Positions 60,882-64,000 of a DNA stretch of 64,000 bases are shown piece after piece (position 1 is the stretch's first letter; each line of letters starts with the position of its first letter). The stretch comes from Aliterella atlantica CENA595 (lineage in GTDB: Bacteria > Cyanobacteriota > Cyanobacteriia > Cyanobacteriales > Chroococcidiopsidaceae), in assembly GCF_000952155.1 (NCBI RefSeq), contig NZ_JYON01000013.1, forward strand, positions 62,001 through 126,000, in the 5' to 3' direction. The position numbers and the translations under genes were made by a program. The notes below the pieces were generated by a model. The model had not been told where the DNA came from. It ran no database searches and saw only the letters and a list, made by a program, of their open reading frames with translations.

Positions 60882-61073
60882 ATGGAACCCAACAACAGAC
60901 AAGCTCAAGGACTTTATAGGCTTTGCTATCGATTGACCAATTCAATCTACCCCCAATGGCAATATAAATCGGTCGAACTTGTCAGGATGGACGAGCGTAA
61001 TGGAAATTTATATGTACTTTCGGGAGAAAGTCTTGACTTTGAGATTAAGCCAACAGGAGGGTATGAACCATGA
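60882..61073 (+). CDS. DUF6888-like small protein, second genomic copy
   Basis: A 63-residue protein starting at ATG 60882. The pattern RLCYRLTNSIYPQ, then VRMDERNGNLYVLSGE and EIKPTGGYEP, parallels the protein at 3445-3627. The TGA at 61071-61073 overlaps the next start as ATGA, the same four-base coupling as in the first pair. Function unknown. The two copies are about 57 kb apart and clearly diverged, so this is not a recent duplication. Confidence 0.65.
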   Translation: MEPNNRQAQGLYRLCYRLTNSIYPQWQYKSVELVRMDERNGNLYVLSGESLDFEIKPTGGYEP

Positions 61074-61285
61074 CATTAGCTAACTATGATTCAATGAGCC
61101 TTGACGAACTGCGACGGTACGTTCTTACCCATAGAGAAGACACAAACGCTTTTCATGCATACATCGATCGCTCAAAGTCGGTAGGAAGAATGATATCCTT
61201 CGATCCTGGCGATCCTAAATGGGAGGAAAATTTGGAACAAAAGATTCGTCAAGCAAATTCTTCAGGTGAAGCAGAATCGAATTGA
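61070..61285 (+). CDS. DUF6887-like small protein, second genomic copy
   Basis: A 71-residue charged protein. SMSLDELRRYVLTHREDTNA, then FHAYIDRSKS and ISFDPGDPKWEENLEQKIRQ correspond block by block to the protein at 3624-3833. Predicted to be mostly helical. It is coupled to the preceding gene by ATGA. No catalytic site is visible, so its role, and whether it binds the DUF6888-like protein, are open. Confidence 0.65.
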   Translation: MTLANYDSMSLDELRRYVLTHREDTNAFHAYIDRSKSVGRMISFDPGDPKWEENLEQKIRQANSSGEAESN

Positions 61286-61451
61286 TACGCTAGCCGCTAG
61301 CAAGCTGAACTTTAGAGCATAATTTTACTTGTCTCAACTTGATTTTAGGTCTTCAAGCTGATTGCAGCATAAAAATATGGAGCATTGTTGCTCCATACTG
61401 TAATCAAGATCGATTAATTCTATTTCTAGAGAAAAGCCTACTTGGATCTAA

Positions 61452-61835
61452 CTAATTACTCGGCTGACGTTCAATTGTAATAGGCGGATTTACATTATTT
61501 GTTTGATTTGGAGATTGTAGGCGCTGTTGTTGTTGTTTTCTAAATTCAGCAGCAGCAGCATCAAGACTTTGAGTTTTTTCGGCGTTGAATTCTGAGGCAT
61601 CGCGATTAGTTCCTAGTTGGGCGCGATGAATTAAATCGAAGACACTATTCATTGAGTCTTCGTTTCTCGACGAAAAGGGATCGTTATTTTGGTCGTTATT
61701 TTGAAAATCTTGCAGTGGGTTGACATCAGTAGACGACTGCGCCCAAGCTGATTGTGGCAGTAACAGGGAAAATACGCCGATTGATGCTACTGTGCCAAGA
61801 ACTAGCCTTTGGAATAGTTTAGCTGTGTTTTTCAT
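61452..61835 (-). CDS. Small secreted hypothetical protein
   Basis: A 127-residue protein with a signal peptide ending at SAWA-QSSTDV. The mature part is polar and Asn/Gln-rich (FQNNDQNNDPFSSRNEDS), with a helical FDLIHRAQLG and a Gln-rich stretch AAAAEFRKQQQQRLQSPNQT. The ATG at 61835 is chosen because the upstream extension would overlap the ABC permease gene. Lies 37 bases downstream of that gene on the same strand. Function unknown. Confidence 0.75.
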   Translation of the reverse strand: MKNTAKLFQRLVLGTVASIGVFSLLLPQSAWAQSSTDVNPLQDFQNNDQNNDPFSSRNEDSMNSVFDLIHRAQLGTNRDASEFNAEKTQSLDAAAAEFRKQQQQRLQSPNQTNNVNPPITIERQPSN

Positions 61836-61872
61836 AGCCGTTTGGTGGGTAATACTAATTAATATTCTTGGA

Positions 61873-62766
61873 TTAAGCAAGCGATCGCTTCAATAGCGGT
61901 TGAATGCTAACTAAAGCTACAAAACTAAAGCCTAGTAATACTAGCAACGCACCACCGAAGCTAATTGTTCCCCAAGGAGCTTGCATCACTATACTACTTA
62001 AAGACCAATCGTTATGTAAGTAAAGATATCGAATTGGCTCAATTGCATAACTTAGTGGATTTAAGCTAGCAACAATTTGCAACCATTTGGGCATGAAAGA
62101 TAATGGCGCTAATGCAGTGCTAGCAAATAATAAAGGCAAGTTAGTTACAAAGATAACGGCAATTAGCTCGATATGTCCTGGCAAGGCAAATGCTAAACCT
62201 AAACTCAGGGCTGTAACTCCTAAAGCTAGCAAAAAGACAATAAAAGCGATCGCCCCTAGTCCTGCTATATTTGGTAAGCCAGCACCTAAAAACGCTGCCG
62301 CAGCAACAATTACGGCTGCTTGCAACAAGCTTTGACTGACGATAAATAATGCTGATGCTAAAACAATTGAGTATCTAGAAGCCAAAGGAGCAACTAATAA
62401 GCGGTTCAAAAAACCAAATTCGCGATCGAACATTACTGGTAAACCTGCATTTAGCGCCCCAGCAAAAGCTGTAAATACAATTACTCCAGCACCGAGAAAT
62501 TGCCCGTAACTGCTACTATTACCAAATAAGCCTTGAGGTGCATTTTGAAACAACGCCCCAAATAGGACTAACCACATTACAGGTTGAATAATACCTGCAA
62601 CCAAAGTTGACGGGCGGCGCTGCAACTGGATAAATAAACGCCGAGTTAAAGCTAAAGTTTCTTGAACTAAATCGGCAAAACCATTTGAGGCGGTAGTATT
62701 TGTTTGAGCGATCGCACCAGGATGAGCGATCGTATTAGGTTTGGGTGGTGTAACTGTACTGCTCAT
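61873..62766 (-). CDS. ABC-2 type exporter permease (DrrB-like)
   Basis: A 297-residue membrane protein with six helices and an ABC-2 family ending (LNPLSYAIEPIRYLYL). QETLALTRRLFIQLQRRPST precedes the first helix. It follows the DrrA-type ATPase gene by 16 bases and completes a two-component exporter of drug, lipid or polysaccharide type. The substrate cannot be inferred. Confidence 0.88.
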   Translation of the reverse strand: MSSTVTPPKPNTIAHPGAIAQTNTTASNGFADLVQETLALTRRLFIQLQRRPSTLVAGIIQPVMWLVLFGALFQNAPQGLFGNSSSYGQFLGAGVIVFTAFAGALNAGLPVMFDREFGFLNRLLVAPLASRYSIVLASALFIVSQSLLQAAVIVAAAAFLGAGLPNIAGLGAIAFIVFLLALGVTALSLGLAFALPGHIELIAVIFVTNLPLLFASTALAPLSFMPKWLQIVASLNPLSYAIEPIRYLYLHNDWSLSSIVMQAPWGTISFGGALLVLLGFSFVALVSIQPLLKRSLA

Positions 62767-62782
62767 ATATTATGCATCTACT

Positions 62783-63802
62783 TTATTTCATATTTTGCTT
62801 GCGTTCTGCCTTTAAGTCACGACTACCAGCCGCCGCAAGTTCAGCATCCATCAACGTGCGCCCAGTAGCAGCTAGGTAAACATCGTCTAAACTAGGGCGA
62901 GATTGAGCAATGCCAAAAGTAGGTAAACTAGCCTCACCCAGAGCTTTTTGCACGTTGCTTAAAGCATCAGACTGAGATGCTACGACTAAATTTAGCGAAT
63001 TACCTTGAGCGCTATTAACAATTACTTCCTTAACGAAAGGTAAAGATTGCAGCAGGTTTTTCGCTTTTTCGGCTTCTTCGGGAGGTGAAAATTCTCGAAT
63101 TCGTAGAGTGATGCGATCGCCACCTAACTTATCTTTTAATTGACTAGGGGTTCCCGATGCAATTACTGTACCGCGATCGATAATTGCTACATTGTCAGCT
63201 AAAGCGTCGATTTCTTCTAAGTAATGGCTAGTAATTAAGACTGTAGTACCTGCTGCTTTAAGTTGACGCAAAAAATCCCAAACTACAAAACGGCTTTCAA
63301 TATCTAGCCCTACTGTGGGTTCGTCTAATACTAAAACATCTGGCGCGTGGAGCAAGCCTGCTGCTAAGTCTAAGCGCTTCTTCAAGCCACCTGAATAAGT
63401 ACCGATGCGTTTATCCGCCCATTCACTTAAACCTAGCAAGTCAACTACATCTTTTATCCGCTGTTTTGCGGCTGCATTGGGTAAGTGGTAGAGCGATGCT
63501 TGTAATTGTAATAGTTCTCGCCCTGTCAATACTTTGTCTAAGGCTACTTCTTGGGCTACGTAGCCTAGTTTTTGTCTAGCTACTCTGGGATTACCGATGG
63601 CAGAAATGCCAGATACTTCTATCTTGCCTGCGTCTGGTGTAGATAACGTACACAATACGCGCAATGTTGTTGTTTTTCCGGCTCCATTTGGTCCTAATAG
63701 CCCAAATATCTCACCTTGTTCTATTTGGAAGGATACGTTTTTGACAGCTTCGACTGAGCCGTAGCGTTTTTGTAAGTTCTCGATTAACACGGCGGGAGCC
63801 AT
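62783..63802 (-). CDS. ABC exporter ATPase (DrrA family)
   Basis: A 339-residue ABC ATPase. Walker A is GPNGAGKTT, the signature is TYSGGLKKRLDLAAGLL, Walker B is LVLDEPTVGLD and the switch His is in ITSHYLEE. The long C-terminal domain (from about 235) with LDDVYLAATGRTL is typical of the DrrA group. The ATG at 63802 is preferred because TAGGGAGAA lies 5-6 bases upstream; a longer form from 63835 would start upstream of that site. It pairs with the permease at 61873-62766. Confidence 0.9.
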   Translation of the reverse strand: MAPAVLIENLQKRYGSVEAVKNVSFQIEQGEIFGLLGPNGAGKTTTLRVLCTLSTPDAGKIEVSGISAIGNPRVARQKLGYVAQEVALDKVLTGRELLQLQASLYHLPNAAAKQRIKDVVDLLGLSEWADKRIGTYSGGLKKRLDLAAGLLHAPDVLVLDEPTVGLDIESRFVVWDFLRQLKAAGTTVLITSHYLEEIDALADNVAIIDRGTVIASGTPSQLKDKLGGDRITLRIREFSPPEEAEKAKNLLQSLPFVKEVIVNSAQGNSLNLVVASQSDALSNVQKALGEASLPTFGIAQSRPSLDDVYLAATGRTLMDAELAAAGSRDLKAERKQNMK

Positions 63803-63847
63803 AGTAATTCTCCCTAGATTTATATTTCTCAACAATTTCTATTATAC

Positions 63848-63872
63848 GAACCGCAGAGACGCAGAGAGAAAA
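63848..63872. repeat. GCAGAGACGCAGAGAG repeat
   Basis: CGAACCGCAGAGACGCAGAG, a short dispersed repeat common in cyanobacteria, lies upstream of the DrrA gene. Two HIP1 sites follow (63879 and 63905). The last 128 bases of the window hold no recognisable gene. Confidence 0.5.
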
Positions 63873-64000
63873 GAAGGCGATCGCATTTTGAGTTTAGATG
63901 AAGTGCGATCGCGCTTATGATTAACTATTAAGCAGTGTTTGGATGCTTGTGGCTATGGCGCTAGATAGGTTGTGAACTATTGGCAATGAATCTACTATCA

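Overview
The window is cyanobacterial chromosomal DNA. The HIP1 octamer GCGATCGC is scattered throughout. Marker proteins include CP12, a ferredoxin-dependent sulfite reductase, an exosortase O-type sorting pair, a DUF92/VTE6-type phytyl-phosphate kinase homologue and several families confined to cyanobacteria. Protein similarity and repeat types (ATTACGA heptamers, GTAGGGTGCGTTG hairpins, CGCAGAT repeats) suggest a Chroococcidiopsis- or Nostoc-like lineage; this placement is an inference. No tRNA, rRNA, complete insertion sequence, prophage or CRISPR array was seen.

Layout. 1-3.3 kb: the end of a DAHP synthase gene, gamma-glutamyltransferase and an aspartate aminotransferase. 3.4-3.8 kb: a small overlapping DUF6888/DUF6887 gene pair. 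3.9-6.1 kb: an arsenic operon (arsR, MIP channel, arsH, arsC) with three ArsR-type operators. 6.2-7.7 kb: a defence-type island with a Uma2 nuclease, a RelE-like toxin-antitoxin pair and a brnT remnant. 7.8 kb: hisC. 8.9-13.1 kb: exosortase O and its adjacent large PEP-CTERM membrane protein. 13.4 kb: peroxiredoxin Q.

13.9-21.5 kb, all on the minus strand, is the centrepiece: a guanidine-I (ykkC) riboswitch followed by a Ni-dependent guanidine hydrolase, two HypA/HypB-like nickel chaperones, an unusual OmpA/solute-binding fusion protein and a complete ABC importer. Together they read as a guanidine sensing, uptake and hydrolysis unit that yields ammonia and urea.

21.6-34.6 kb: an Npun_F0494-like protein, cobyric acid synthase, a 2Fe-2S protein, 1-Cys peroxiredoxin, a VapC-type toxin module, glmM, DUF7734- and DUF3177-like proteins, cp12, a FIST sensor protein, trmB, a PMT-type glycosyltransferase and ppsA. 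35-40.6 kb: a DUF2330 protein with an orphan RnfD/NqrB-like membrane protein, a ClC channel with a small partner gene, and a molybdopterin oxidoreductase with its cytochrome b.

40.7-64 kb: a GIY-YIG protein, an outer-membrane barrel, sulfite reductase carrying a C-terminal ribbon-helix-helix segment, rsmE, a nitroreductase, a TPR protein, a LEA-like 11-mer repeat protein, a glyoxalase-fold protein, a DUF92 kinase homologue, purF, purL, a methyltransferase, a retropepsin-like protein with a TSUP transporter, ldcA, a glycosyltransferase, hemE, an SDR protein, a second DUF6888/DUF6887 pair and a DrrAB-type ABC exporter. Most of this is ordinary chromosome. The accessory signal is concentrated at 3.4-7.7 kb, 13.9-21.5 kb and in the dispersed repeats.
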